Notes under the pieces: generated by a model
Told to the model about the DNA's origin: nothing
Databases searched by the model: none
Seen by the model: the letters and a program-made list of their open reading frames with translations, nothing else
Shown: piece by piece, positions 19,700 to 30,287 of the stretch
How the letters are laid out: every line of letters begins with the position of its first letter
Position numbering within the stretch: position 1 is the first letter of the stretch
Source of the DNA: Martinezella rhizogenes
GTDB lineage: Bacteria; Pseudomonadota; Alphaproteobacteria; Rhizobiales; Rhizobiaceae
Assembly (NCBI GenBank): GCA_013322215.1
Contig: JAAMEZ010000006.1
Location: 124,001 to 188,000 of the forward strand
Direction of reading: 5' to 3'
Length of the DNA: 64,000 nucleotides
Translations under genes and position numbers: made by a program

Positions 19700-20401
19700 C
19701 TATGTATTGTTCGCCTGCAACGTGCGCGCACCGGCAGGGCCGGCAATGATCGCTTGTGTCGCCATATGGATAAAGAGCCCGTGTTCGACAACGCCGGGAA
19801 TCGAATAGAGTTCGCTCGACAGCGCCTCTGCATCAGGAATACGGCCGAAAGATGCATCGACGATGAAATGCCCCCCATCGGTGACAAAGAGGCTGTCACC
19901 CGCGCGGCGCATGTTGAGTGCGCCCGAAAGCCCAAGGCGCGATGCGGCCTTCTCGATGAGGATGCGAGTGGAAACAAGCCCGAAAGGGTTGACCTCGATC
20001 GGCAGCGGAAAGGCCCCGAGGATCTCGACGACTTTGCTCTGATCCGCGATGACGATCATGCGGGCGGACGAGGCAGCAACTATCTTCTCGCGCAGCAGCG
20101 CGCCGCCGCCGCCCTTGATCAGGGTCAGCCTGCCATCCAGTTCGTCGGCACCATCGATGGTGAGATCGAGTTCCGGAAGCTCGTCCAGCGATTTCAACGG
20201 AACACCGAGTTCATTGCAGAGCTTGGCCGTTCTTTCGGACGTGGGAACGCCCTGGATCGAGAGGCCGGCCGCAACCTTTTCGGCGAGCAGCCGAACGAAC
20301 TCCTCCGCCGTGCTGCCGGTGCCGATCCCGAGCCGCATGCCGCTCTCGACATAAGCCAGCGCAGCTCTCGCAGCCTCGATTTTCATCTGGCGGGCGTCCA
20401 T
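19700..20401 (-). CDS. rpiA: Ribose-5-phosphate isomerase A
   Basis: Interconverts ribose-5-phosphate and ribulose-5-phosphate in the pentose phosphate pathway. The 233-residue length is typical. GTGSTAEEF near 27-35 binds phosphate; [10 protein letters not shown] contains catalytic acidic residues and [16 protein letters not shown] the catalytic lysine and glutamate region. A second ATG six codons in (MKIEAAR) could also serve as start. It heads a two-gene operon with the DUF2059 protein. Confidence 0.95.
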   Translation of the reverse strand: MDARQMKIEAARAALAYVESGMRLGIGTGSTAEEFVRLLAEKVAAGLSIQGVPTSERTAKLCNELGVPLKSLDELPELDLTIDGADELDGRLTLIKGGGGALLREKIVAASSARMIVIADQSKVVEILGAFPLPIEVNPFGLVSTRILIEKAASRLGLSGALNMRRAGDSLFVTDGGHFIVDASFGRIPDAEALSSELYSIPGVVEHGLFIHMATQAIIAGPAGARTLQANNT

Positions 20402-20595
20402 GCGCCACCTGCTCCCATTGTTACGTTGGTCTGCTGTTTACACGGCTCTCCAGCCAAACGAAAGCCAAAATAACGGCGCGATATAGAAATCCCCGGCCCT
20501 TCCCGCCAAGGCTTTCGGGCGCTTCAGTTGCAATTGCCCGCGCGATCTTTTAACTCCAGAAGACGCACTCTTTTCTATGCAAAGGCCGATTCCTC

Positions 20596-21270
20596 GTGAA
20601 ATCTCCCCTTGTCGTATTCGATCTCGATGGCACGCTGCTGGACACGCATGCGGACCTCATCGTCAGCCTGAACCATACGATCGCCGCCCTCAAGCTTCCG
20701 CCCATCAGCTACGACGACGTGACGCATCTCGTCGGCAACGGCGCGCAGGTGATGATCGAGCGAGCCTGCAAGCTGCACGGCTATACGCTGACATCGGAAG
20801 AATTGCCGGCTCTCCTCCAGCGCTTCATAACCCATTATTCCGAGACGATGCCGGGCGCCACACAGCCATACCCGGGGCTCCTGGCGGCCCTTAATACGCT
20901 GAGAAGCCAGGGCTACAAGCTCGCTGTCTGCACCAACAAGATGGAATCGCTGGCACGCACCCTGCTCGACCGACTGGAGCTGACCCATTACTTCGAGGCC
21001 ATTACCGGTGGCGACACCTTCACCGTGCGCAAGCCGAATGCCGAGCATCTGATCGGCACGGTTGAACGCGCCGGCGGCGACATCGCCCGCACCATCATGA
21101 TCGGCGACAGCATCAACGACATCCTCGTCGCCCGCAACGCCGGCGTGCCTTCGGTGGCGGTTCCATTCGGCTATTCCGATGTCGGTGTGGAAACGCTCGG
21201 CCCGAACCGCATCATCTATCACTATGACGAGCTGACCCCAGAGCTGGTCGAAGGGCTGCTCGCGGCCTGA
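20596..21270 (+). CDS. gph: Phosphoglycolate phosphatase, HAD family
   Basis: A 224-residue HAD hydrolase starting at a GTG. Motif I FDLDGTLLDTH puts the nucleophile and acid at D9 and D11. Motif II is in AVCTNKMES, the lysine of motif III lies in FTVRKPNAEH, and motif IV is MIGDSINDI. It would dephosphorylate 2-phosphoglycolate, which arises from DNA repair or Rubisco oxygenase activity. It is divergent from rpiA. HAD specificity is hard to fix by sequence, but overall similarity to Gph is good. Confidence 0.88.
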   Translation: MKSPLVVFDLDGTLLDTHADLIVSLNHTIAALKLPPISYDDVTHLVGNGAQVMIERACKLHGYTLTSEELPALLQRFITHYSETMPGATQPYPGLLAALNTLRSQGYKLAVCTNKMESLARTLLDRLELTHYFEAITGGDTFTVRKPNAEHLIGTVERAGGDIARTIMIGDSINDILVARNAGVPSVAVPFGYSDVGVETLGPNRIIYHYDELTPELVEGLLAA

Positions 21271-21384
21271 GATCACCAAAATCTCTGTTGGTTCAAAAGG
21301 CGGGGTTGTAGCGGGTCTTGCGCGATTCACGCGCTTCCGCCACAACTTATCGACGTCCTGCTATCGGCATCGCGACCGCAAGAG

Positions 21385-21396
21385 AGAAACGTTTCT
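21385..21396. promoter_or_regulatory. 12-bp perfect palindrome upstream of the TPR-protease gene
   Basis: AGAAACGTTTCT lies 49 bp before the TTG start of the TPR-retropepsin gene. The arms are perfect and there is no spacer, resembling a LacI/PurR-type half-site pair. No regulator gene is adjacent. This is a candidate operator only. Confidence 0.3.
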
Positions 21397-21444
21397 TGCG
21401 CGCTGTTGCTGAGCCGGACGATAACTCGATAGTGGAGCGCCCCC

Positions 21445-22620
21445 TTGCTCGTAGCAGATCCAGACGACCGTAACGCCGGTAGATTGCCAAGCCGCCGAGG
21501 GTGGTTTGCTCCCATTGTCCGAACGCTGATCATTTGCGCAGCACTATGCGCCGGTATTTGGTTCTACATCTATGGCGACCGTATTGTCGGATATGTCCAG
21601 ACAGAAACCGGAGCCGGCGCCAAACCCGATCCGGCGCTCACGGCAGTCTATGAACATTTCGACATCGCACCTCTGCCGAACATCGTCGCAGGCAGAGCTA
21701 CGATGGCAGCCGATCTCGATATGTTACGGCGAGAGCATTGCGATTGGAATGCAGTCTATAAATTCGCCGATGAACTGCAGAAGCAGGGCTATCGCCGCGA
21801 AGCAGCCAAAGTTTTCATTGCCTTCTCCAACAAGTGCAAGCCCTCGAATATCGCCTTGAGCTCAGCCGCCGAAATTCTGGACGATCTCAGCGACTTCGAC
21901 GAAGCACTGAAGGTCTCGAATGAGGTGATAACAATGTCGCCGGGAATGCCCGATTTCTATTTCCAACGCGCACGAATTCGCGCAAATGCTAGGAAATATC
22001 GGGACGCTATCGACGACTACTATTCCGTCATCGGCCTAACCGACAATATCGCGATGTTAAACAGCGCAGTATTCGAGGGAATCTCGACAAGCTATCGCGA
22101 ACTTGGCGAATATTGCGAGGCGATTGGACCGCTTCAGCTCTGGGTTTCCACCAATCCCGATCGCAATGATACCGCGGTCGTGCGTGGGATCATCAAGCTC
22201 TATGAAACCATGGGAAAATGCACCTCGACCTATGCCACCGGCAGTGATCGATTTCCGACGCAGGGCAAGAATATCATCCTGGCGCGGGTCTCGATCAATG
22301 ACACGGAAGGGACGTTCATCGTCGACACAGGCGCCAGCTTTGTCGCAGTGAACAAAGCCTTTGCCGCGCGGGCCAAGCTGCCGATCGACGGCAACAACGG
22401 AATTTCGCTTCAGACGGCGAACGGCGTTTCCCAAGCCACGCACACAACGGCTGCTACTGTGAAAGTCGGACATGTCCAGGCCAGCGATATCACGACGGTC
22501 GTCCTTGATGACAACGCAGCCCTCGGCAACGAAGTTGACGGGCTGCTTGGCCGCTCCTTCCTCTCGCGCTTCGACGTCACCTTCGGCGGCCGGGAATGGC
22601 GTATCCAAGCGAAGAATTAA
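21445..22620 (+). CDS. Membrane-anchored TPR protein with retropepsin-like aspartic protease domain
   Basis: A 391-residue protein. One transmembrane helix at about 25-46 anchors it in the inner membrane with the bulk in the periplasm. Residues about 70-250 contain TPR-like helices (for example PDFYFQRARIRANARKYRDA), and residues about 275-391 are a retropepsin-like domain with the catalytic FIVDTGASF at D294-T-G. A single DTG means it must dimerise to be active, as in retropepsins. The start is a TTG with GGAG eight bases upstream. A second protein of the same protease family is encoded at 60241. The substrate is unknown. The gene converges with the L,D-transpeptidase gene and they share a bidirectional terminator. 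Confidence 0.82.
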   Translation: MLVADPDDRNAGRLPSRRGWFAPIVRTLIICAALCAGIWFYIYGDRIVGYVQTETGAGAKPDPALTAVYEHFDIAPLPNIVAGRATMAADLDMLRREHCDWNAVYKFADELQKQGYRREAAKVFIAFSNKCKPSNIALSSAAEILDDLSDFDEALKVSNEVITMSPGMPDFYFQRARIRANARKYRDAIDDYYSVIGLTDNIAMLNSAVFEGISTSYRELGEYCEAIGPLQLWVSTNPDRNDTAVVRGIIKLYETMGKCTSTYATGSDRFPTQGKNIILARVSINDTEGTFIVDTGASFVAVNKAFAARAKLPIDGNNGISLQTANGVSQATHTTAATVKVGHVQASDITTVVLDDNAALGNEVDGLLGRSFLSRFDVTFGGREWRIQAKN

Positions 22621-22684
22621 GCCGGATCGTCGGTTGGGCCAGCCCGGGCAGTTTCCGCCGGCGTCTTTGTAATAGGGCAATAAA

Positions 22685-22710
22685 AAAGGGCGACCGCGGG
22701 GTCGCCCTTT
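22685..22710. terminator. Bidirectional terminator between convergent genes
   Basis: A perfect 11-bp stem AAAGGGCGACC / GGTCGCCCTTT with loop GCGG, flanked by A-rich sequence on the left and TTTTTG on the right. It serves the TPR-protease gene on the plus strand and the L,D-transpeptidase gene on the minus strand. Confidence 0.88.
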
Positions 22711-22731
22711 TTGTCTTAAATCAAACCAAAC

Positions 22732-24630
22732 TCAGATCTGAGCGGTACGCGCCTTCGAGGTCGCATCGAGCGCCTTTTGCGTGGCAGCATCGCGATCGTA
22801 GACGTCGTTGAAATACTGAATGACGCCATCCTTGTTCGGCCATGCGGTGAAGTAGGCGATGTAGATCGGGAACTTCTGCGGCACCGAAACGCCCTTGTTC
22901 TGGCCGGTCGCGATCTGCTTGGCGACGTCGTCGACCGTGGTGTTCAGCACGGCGGCGGCCATTGCGCGCGGATCGGCAAGACGGACGCAGCCATGGCTGA
23001 GCGCACGCATGTCCTTCTTGAAGAAGCTCTTCTGCGGCGTGTCGTGCATGTAGATCGCGTGCGAGTTCGGGAAGAGGATCTTCAGTTCGCCGAGCGCATT
23101 GTCGCTGCTCGGCGGCTGACGAACCGAGATGCTCTTCGTCGAGCCGTACCAGTCGACGCTGGACGATGCGACGGCACGACCGCCGACTTCGACCTGATAG
23201 CCCATGCGGTCGAGATAATTCGGGTCGGCGCGCAGCTTCGGCAGCATCTCGTTGATGATGATCGATTGCGGAACGCCCCAGAACGGGTTGAATTCGACCG
23301 TCTGCACCTGATTTTCGAAGAAGAAGGTCTGGTGCTGCTTGCTGCCGACGACGACGCGCATCGACAGCTGTTCCTGGTTGTTGTTGTAGTAATAGACCAT
23401 GAAGGCCGGCTGGTTGATGAAGACGTAGCGCGGGCCGAGTTCGTCAGGCAGCCAGCGCAGCTGTTCCATGGCGATGACCAGCTTCTGGATCTTCGCGTCG
23501 CTGTTCTCGCCGACCATGGCGCGAACGGAGGACGGACCGATGACGCCGTCGGCCGTCAGTCCCTTTTCTCTCTGAAAGTCCTCGACCAGCGACACCAGCT
23601 CGGGCGTGTAGCTCGGTGTGCCCAGATAAGCGGCGAAAAGATCGGCGTGAGCCGTCTTCAGCGCGTCAGATCCACGATGCTGGATCGCCTTGACGATATT
23701 GGCCATTTCCGGGGAGCTGCCGCCCGGCTTCAAGGTGCCGGTCAGGGAAATGGAGATATGGCTGCCGTCCGATCCGCTTTCGGCGCGCAGCTTCGCAAGC
23801 TCCGCCTTCAATTCCATGAATTGCGAGTTGGACGGGCTGCGGCTGTTGAGATAGGCACCGACATCCGGGCTGGCGCGCAGCACATCGAGCATGGCCGTCA
23901 GATTGACGTCCTTGCGCTTGAAGTCGTGATAGCCGGAGATCTTGTTCGGGTCGAGACGACCGCGAACCGTATCCTGAACGAACATCAATACCTTGCTCGA
24001 CAGCGCAAGCTCGAATTGCATGAGTGCGCGGTCGCGCATCACCGGATCGGCATTTGCCGCATCGGCACTGGGCGGCGTCACGGCATAGTCCGCGGGATCA
24101 AGACCGACGGAACCGGCATCGGCAAGAACGCCCATGGCGGCCTTCGCCTTGTCGCTGACGGCATGATCGGCAACCCAGAGAAGCGGCTTGCTCTGATCGG
24201 CATAATAGGCCTCGATTGCCTTGGCGATGTCGTTGGTCGCCATGACGCGGGCATCGGCCAGGTAGCGACGCTGCGAGATCTCGGTATCGACCGCGACCGG
24301 CGTCGGGGAGGCGTCGGCAACGGCTCCGGTCACCACCGGATCGGCAAAATGCGTGGTCGCCACCAGACGCATCTGGTCAGCCTTGTAGGTATAGTATTTG
24401 GGTGCATCCACGGTCGGCAGCGACTGCTTGGCCCGCGGCGGCTGATCGGCATTCAGCGTCTGCGCCGGGTTCACGGGAACCGGCGCCGATACCTGCGTGC
24501 TCTGCTGACGCCCCTGCCCGCCACGGATGAAATCCATAAGAGTCATCGCGCTTGCAGAGGTTGCGCCGATGGAGGAAAGGCAACAGGAAAGGGCCAGGAC
24601 GGATGCTGTGGCTTTGATGGCAAGTTTCAT
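22732..24630 (-). CDS. L,D-transpeptidase, YcbB/LdtD type
   Basis: A 632-residue periplasmic enzyme that makes 3-3 cross-links in peptidoglycan or attaches proteins to it. An N-terminal signal peptide (about 1-28) is followed by a scaffold domain. A peptidoglycan-binding domain lies near 330-375 (LVEDFQREKGLTADGVIG), and the YkuD catalytic domain carries SHGCVRLADP, with the nucleophilic Cys near 547. Size and order match E. coli YcbB (LdtD, 615 residues) rather than the short ErfK type. Rhizobiales depend heavily on L,D-transpeptidases for polar growth; several paralogues are expected elsewhere. It is monocistronic. Confidence 0.92.
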   Translation of the reverse strand: MKLAIKATASVLALSCCLSSIGATSASAMTLMDFIRGGQGRQQSTQVSAPVPVNPAQTLNADQPPRAKQSLPTVDAPKYYTYKADQMRLVATTHFADPVVTGAVADASPTPVAVDTEISQRRYLADARVMATNDIAKAIEAYYADQSKPLLWVADHAVSDKAKAAMGVLADAGSVGLDPADYAVTPPSADAANADPVMRDRALMQFELALSSKVLMFVQDTVRGRLDPNKISGYHDFKRKDVNLTAMLDVLRASPDVGAYLNSRSPSNSQFMELKAELAKLRAESGSDGSHISISLTGTLKPGGSSPEMANIVKAIQHRGSDALKTAHADLFAAYLGTPSYTPELVSLVEDFQREKGLTADGVIGPSSVRAMVGENSDAKIQKLVIAMEQLRWLPDELGPRYVFINQPAFMVYYYNNNQEQLSMRVVVGSKQHQTFFFENQVQTVEFNPFWGVPQSIIINEMLPKLRADPNYLDRMGYQVEVGGRAVASSSVDWYGSTKSISVRQPPSSDNALGELKILFPNSHAIYMHDTPQKSFFKKDMRALSHGCVRLADPRAMAAAVLNTTVDDVAKQIATGQNKGVSVPQKFPIYIAYFTAWPNKDGVIQYFNDVYDRDAATQKALDATSKARTAQI

Positions 24631-25032
24631 TCTCTAATCAGTCCCTGTATCGTGCGATAACTTCGAGCTTGGCGGTGCTGTTTTCAACTCGGCCGCGATG
24701 CCTTCGGCATCATACACCTGATATAGTGAAAACGGCGAGACCCCGCCTTTCGTTCAATGCCTCAACTTCATGTTACGAAGCAGCGGCGTCTTCCGCGCTC
24801 AGTCCACACCGAATTATGAAATTATTGGTTAATCTTTTATTGAAATTTCCGGGACTTTTTAAGCGCCCCAAATGCGCCCCCATTAATATATGCGGGGCGT
24901 GTTAAAAAGAGCACGCCGCCTTGGCAGAAAACTTGAATAGCAAAGTCATCAAATGGCGCTTTGATGTTTTCTTGGGCGCTGTTCGGGCTTATATGGCTGC
25001 TATCTGTCTCAATGAAAAGCAGGACCAGGAAC
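24631..25032. other. 402-bp intergenic region between divergent L,D-transpeptidase and fumC
   Basis: No convincing gene. The part from about 24815 to 24905 is AT-rich and probably carries promoters. A CGCCCC / GGGGCG inverted repeat spans about 24875-24899, and GGCGTG / CACGCC follows at about 24896-24917. These may be operator or leader structures for fumC. I cannot place -35 and -10 boxes confidently. Confidence 0.45.
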
Positions 25033-26424
25033 ATGACGTCCACCCGCACCGAAACCGATACCTTTGGCCCGATCGAAGTCGCCAGCAACCGCTATTGGGG
25101 CGCACAGGCGCAGCGCTCGCTCGGCAATTTCAAGATCGGCTGGGAAAAGCAGCCGCTATCGGTCGTCCGCGCGCTCGGCATCGTCAAGCAAGCGGCCGCA
25201 CGCGCCAATATGGAACTCGGCCAGCTCGACCCGGCGCTCGGCAAGGCAATCGTCGCGGCGGCGCAGGAAGTCATCGACGGCAAGCTCAACGATCACTTTC
25301 CGCTGGTCGTCTGGCAGACCGGCTCCGGCACGCAGTCGAACATGAACGCCAATGAGGTGATTTCGAACCGCGCGATCGAAATGCTCGGCGGTGTCATGGG
25401 CTCGAAGAAGCCGGTGCATCCGAACGACCACGTCAACATGAGCCAGTCGTCGAACGACACCTATCCGACGGCCATGCACATCGCCTGCGCCGAGCAGATC
25501 GTTCATCACTTGCTGCCGGCCTTGCAACATCTGCATGCCGCGCTGGAAAAGAAGGTGGCCGACTTCGCCCATATCATCAAGATCGGCCGCACCCACACGC
25601 AGGATGCGACACCGCTGACGCTCGGCCAGGAATTTTCCGGCTATGCCGCCCAGGTCGCCTCCTCGATCAAGCGCATCGAGCTGACCCTGCCGGGCCTTTG
25701 CGAACTCGCCCAGGGCGGCACGGCGGTCGGAACCGGGCTCAACGCGCCGATCGGCTTTGCCGAAAAGGTGGCAGAGGAGATCGCAGAGATTACCGGACTG
25801 CCCTTCGTCACGGCCCCGAACAAGTTTGAGGCGCTGGCCGCGCATGATTCCATGGTCTTCAGCCATGGCGCCATCAATGCGGCCGCAGCGGCACTCTTCA
25901 AGATCGCCAACGACATCCGCCTCCTCGGCTCCGGCCCGCGCTCCGGCCTCGGCGAACTGTCGTTGCCGGAAAACGAGCCAGGCTCCTCGATCATGCCGGG
26001 CAAGGTCAATCCGACCCAGTGCGAAGCGCTGACGCAGGTCTGCATTCAGGTCTTCGGCAACAATGCCGCCCTCACCTTTGCCGGCAGCCAGGGCCATTTC
26101 GAACTCAACGTCTATAATCCGATGATGGCCTACAATTTCCTGCAGTCTGTGCAGTTGCTCGGCGACGCCGCCGTCTCCTTCACGGACAATTGCGTTGTCG
26201 GCATCGAGGCGCGCGAAGACAACATCAAGGCAGGCCTGGAGCGTTCACTGATGCTGGTGACGGCGCTGGCACCGAAGATCGGCTACGACAATGCCGCAAA
26301 GATCGCCAAGACGGCCCACAAGAACGGCACGACACTGAAGGAAGAAGCACTGGCGAGCGGATTGGTATCTTCGGAAGAATATGACGCCATCGTCCGGCCG
26401 GAAACGATGATCGGCCCGAAGTGA
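25033..26424 (+). CDS. fumC: Fumarate hydratase class II
   Basis: Iron-independent fumarase of the TCA cycle (fumarate to malate). It has 463 residues from the ATG at 25033, which has AGGA eight bases upstream; an upstream in-frame ATG at 24961 would add a hydrophobic extension not normal for the family. The superfamily signature [15 protein letters not shown] is present, as are [14 protein letters not shown] and the [14 protein letters not shown] segment that binds substrate. It is oxygen-stable, in contrast to the class I enzyme encoded just downstream. The genes are 268 bp apart, with a repeat between them, so they are probably separately controlled. Confidence 0.96.
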   Translation: MTSTRTETDTFGPIEVASNRYWGAQAQRSLGNFKIGWEKQPLSVVRALGIVKQAAARANMELGQLDPALGKAIVAAAQEVIDGKLNDHFPLVVWQTGSGTQSNMNANEVISNRAIEMLGGVMGSKKPVHPNDHVNMSQSSNDTYPTAMHIACAEQIVHHLLPALQHLHAALEKKVADFAHIIKIGRTHTQDATPLTLGQEFSGYAAQVASSIKRIELTLPGLCELAQGGTAVGTGLNAPIGFAEKVAEEIAEITGLPFVTAPNKFEALAAHDSMVFSHGAINAAAAALFKIANDIRLLGSGPRSGLGELSLPENEPGSSIMPGKVNPTQCEALTQVCIQVFGNNAALTFAGSQGHFELNVYNPMMAYNFLQSVQLLGDAAVSFTDNCVVGIEAREDNIKAGLERSLMLVTALAPKIGYDNAAKIAKTAHKNGTTLKEEALASGLVSSEEYDAIVRPETMIGPK

Positions 26425-26480
26425 TATCACTGGACGGTGATCGTCCGGGCATGTCCTCCAATGTTGCAGCCATGTACATG

Positions 26481-26510
26481 GCCCTCTCCCCGCATGAGCG
26501 GGGAGAGGGC
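26481..26510. repeat. GC-rich palindromic repeat-like element
   Basis: A perfect 13-bp inverted repeat (GCCCTCTCCCCGC / GCGGGGAGAGGGC) with loop ATGA, followed by TAGGGTGAGGGGC. Elements of this look are dispersed in many proteobacterial genomes as intergenic repeats. Here it sits between the two fumarase genes and could end fumC transcripts or stabilise their 3' ends. I see no second copy in this window. Confidence 0.6.
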
Positions 26511-26630
26511 TAGGGTGAGGGGCCGGGCACAAGATTTCAGCATCAAAAGACCCACTCGTCCTGCGCATCCCCTATCGACGACCTCCCGCTTTGAAATTTC
26601 GAGATAGCAGCCAAACAATTGCTTTTGACG

Positions 26631-26679
26631 CAAGCCGGATTTAGATCGTTTCCAAACATCTTCCCCGCCATCCGGCTTG
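26631..26679 (+). promoter_or_regulatory. Inverted repeat in the class I fumarase leader
   Basis: CAAGCCGGAT at 26631-26640 and ATCCGGCTTG at 26670-26679 are perfect 10-bp arms with a 29-nt loop. The second arm directly abuts AAAGG, the probable ribosome binding site before the ATG at 26693. Folding of this stem in RNA would place the binding site next to a helix; as DNA it could be an operator. Confidence 0.45.
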
Positions 26680-26692
26680 AAAGGTTTCCCAT

Positions 26693-28300
<1,608 letters not shown>

Positions 28301-28329
28301 AAATTTCTGCCCTTGATCGATCGTATTGA

Positions 28330-28351
28330 AAGGGGCGCATCAGCGCCCCTT
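28330..28351 (+). terminator. Terminator of the class I fumarase gene
   Basis: A perfect 9-bp stem AAGGGGCGC / GCGCCCCTT with loop ATCA, about 30 bp past the stop. The following U tract is short (TCTGT), so efficiency is uncertain. Confidence 0.65.
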
Positions 28352-28498
28352 CTGTAAAAGCGTCCTTTAATTGTAATTATTTCCGAATAAAACCGTAATC
28401 ACAGAAGATTTTTCGCAATCACGTCCTTAATATTTTCTCAAAGAATCTTTGCGTAGATAAAGAAGGGATTTAACCAATACATGTTACGGAGCTCACCG

Positions 28499-29566
28499 AT
28501 GAGTACGGCGATTGCGCCCAAGGCGCAAATTCCCGACGTGGCAGGGCAGATTACATACGCCATGCGATCCATGGGGGTCGCACCTATTCCGCGCAATTAC
28601 GAACTTTTCTACGAAGCCTATATCGGCTCCAATCTCGCTCTCACCCGTGAACTGGCAGCTCTCGGCAAGAGCGCCACGCAGGAAGAGCTGGACGAGATAG
28701 GCGCTAAGTATTTCCCGCATCACGCAGGTCGCGTCTTCGACGATGCGCACGCTCGCTTGGCCTCCGAACTTGATGCCGTCCTGCGCGCCCTGCGCCAGGA
28801 ACAGACGACGCTCCAGAGCTACAATCGCCTGCTGGGCGAGACCTGCCAAAGCATAAGCTCCAGGAGCCACAACAGCGCCGAACTGCTGCGCGGCGCCATC
28901 GACATGCTCGCCGCTGCGACGGGCGACACCATGGCTCATGGTGAAAAGACGGTCGAGAACGTCGCCCAGCGCAGCCAGGAAATGGAGCTGGTCCGCAAGG
29001 AGTTGGACGAATACAAGCGCATCGCCAACACCGATGCCCTGACCCGCCTTTCCAACCGCCGCGCCTTCGAGGACCGGCTGATCTCCATCTTCGACAACCA
29101 TTTGACCCGCCCGACGACGGCGCTGGTGCTCGCCGATATCGATCACTTCAAGCGGATCAACGACACATTCGGCCATCCGGTCGGCGACAAGATCCTTGCG
29201 ACCGTCGCCTCCATCATCCGCGCCAATGTACGCCGCGATGTCTTCGTTGCCCGCATTGGCGGCGAGGAATTCGCCCTGATTCTGGAAGCCACCAGCGTCG
29301 AAGACGTCACGACAGTCTGCGAACGAATCCGCCGCACGCTGGAGATGACGCCTTTCAAGAATTCCCGCACCAGGGTCGATTACGGTCCGATCACCCTCTC
29401 GCTCGGCATCTGCATGGCTTCGGAAGCAGCCGATTCAGGAGAGCTGTATAACAAGGCCGATCTGGCGCTTTACTGCGCCAAGAATGCCGGCCGCAACTGC
29501 AGCAGTGTCTATCAGGACGGCATGCAGAAGGATTTCACCAAAAGTTGGCTCATCTACAAAAATTAG
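28499..29566 (+). CDS. GGDEF-domain diguanylate cyclase
   Basis: A 355-residue soluble protein starting at the ATG at 28499 (GGAG seven bases upstream; an ATG six codons earlier has no site). The N-terminal 170 residues are helical and probably sensory or dimerising, ending in a coiled coil. The C-terminal GGDEF domain shows DALTRLSNRRAFEDR, LADIDHFKRINDTFGH and the active-site GGEEF at 254-258, so it should make cyclic di-GMP from GTP. The inhibitory I-site RxxD is not at its normal place: the residues are R-R-D-V. It stands alone, so its input signal is unknown. Confidence 0.92.
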   Translation: MSTAIAPKAQIPDVAGQITYAMRSMGVAPIPRNYELFYEAYIGSNLALTRELAALGKSATQEELDEIGAKYFPHHAGRVFDDAHARLASELDAVLRALRQEQTTLQSYNRLLGETCQSISSRSHNSAELLRGAIDMLAAATGDTMAHGEKTVENVAQRSQEMELVRKELDEYKRIANTDALTRLSNRRAFEDRLISIFDNHLTRPTTALVLADIDHFKRINDTFGHPVGDKILATVASIIRANVRRDVFVARIGGEEFALILEATSVEDVTTVCERIRRTLEMTPFKNSRTRVDYGPITLSLGICMASEAADSGELYNKADLALYCAKNAGRNCSSVYQDGMQKDFTKSWLIYKN

Positions 29567-29620
29567 AAGTGAAGCCAACCAACCGCCGGCGCTGCTTTCC
29601 CAGGCATGCCGGCGGCTTGT

Positions 29621-30229
29621 TTACCACAGCGTCTTGGCCGCCCGCGCCGGCGCCTCGCGATCATAAGTTTCCTGATCGAAATCGGCCCTTGCAGCCTTGA
29701 GCATCATACCGGGGCTCGGCAGGCTTGCCGGATCGACGAACCGTTCCGCATTCCAAAGCTCAGCTCGCATCACCGCCCGCGCGCACTGGAAATAGACTTC
29801 CTCGATCGTGATGACGATGACGCAGCGTGGATGCTTGCCATCCATCTCGAAACTGTCGAGTAAAGTCGGCTCGATAGAGACGACTGCCCGACCATTGAGC
29901 CTCATCATCGTATTCGACCCGGGGATGAGGAACATCAGCGCAATGCGCGGATCGCGCACGATATTCGCAAGAGAATCGACGCGGTTATTGCCGCGCCAAT
30001 CCGGCAGATGCAGGGTCTTCTCATCCTCCACGCGAACGACCCCGCCCAGGTCACCGCGCGGTGAGCAATCCAGACCCTCCGGTCCGACCGTTGCCAATGC
30101 CATGAAGGGCGATACTTCGATCATCCGGCGATAGAGCGGTGTCAGGACGCTCGCTACCTTGGTGATCGACGCCTCGCCGGCATCCCCATAGAGCCCTTTC
30201 AGTTCCTCGACTGAAGTAACGATACGCAT
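29621..30229 (-). CDS. PPOX-class FMN-dependent protein (MSMEG_1061-like)
   Basis: A 202-residue pyridoxamine-5'-phosphate-oxidase-like split-barrel flavoprotein starting at the ATG at 30227-30229. Features include PFMALATVGPEGLDCSPRGD, the FMN-binding LPDWRGNNRVDSLANI and RIALMFLIPGSNTMMRLNGRA. The family uses FMN or F420 to reduce unknown substrates. A longer in-frame reading to 30502 runs opposite the hydrolase gene and is not used. It is convergent with the diguanylate cyclase gene. Confidence 0.85.
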   Translation of the reverse strand: MRIVTSVEELKGLYGDAGEASITKVASVLTPLYRRMIEVSPFMALATVGPEGLDCSPRGDLGGVVRVEDEKTLHLPDWRGNNRVDSLANIVRDPRIALMFLIPGSNTMMRLNGRAVVSIEPTLLDSFEMDGKHPRCVIVITIEEVYFQCARAVMRAELWNAERFVDPASLPSPGMMLKAARADFDQETYDREAPARAAKTLW

Positions 30230-30287
30230 GCTGCCTCGCGCCTCCTTTTGGCGATCTGCCCCAAAAGCCCGCGCGACGCAGATATTG

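Noticed and set aside
22777..24660. A 627-codon frame opposite the L,D-transpeptidase
   Set aside because: Antisense shadow: the minus strand carries a signal peptide and the HGCVR active site.
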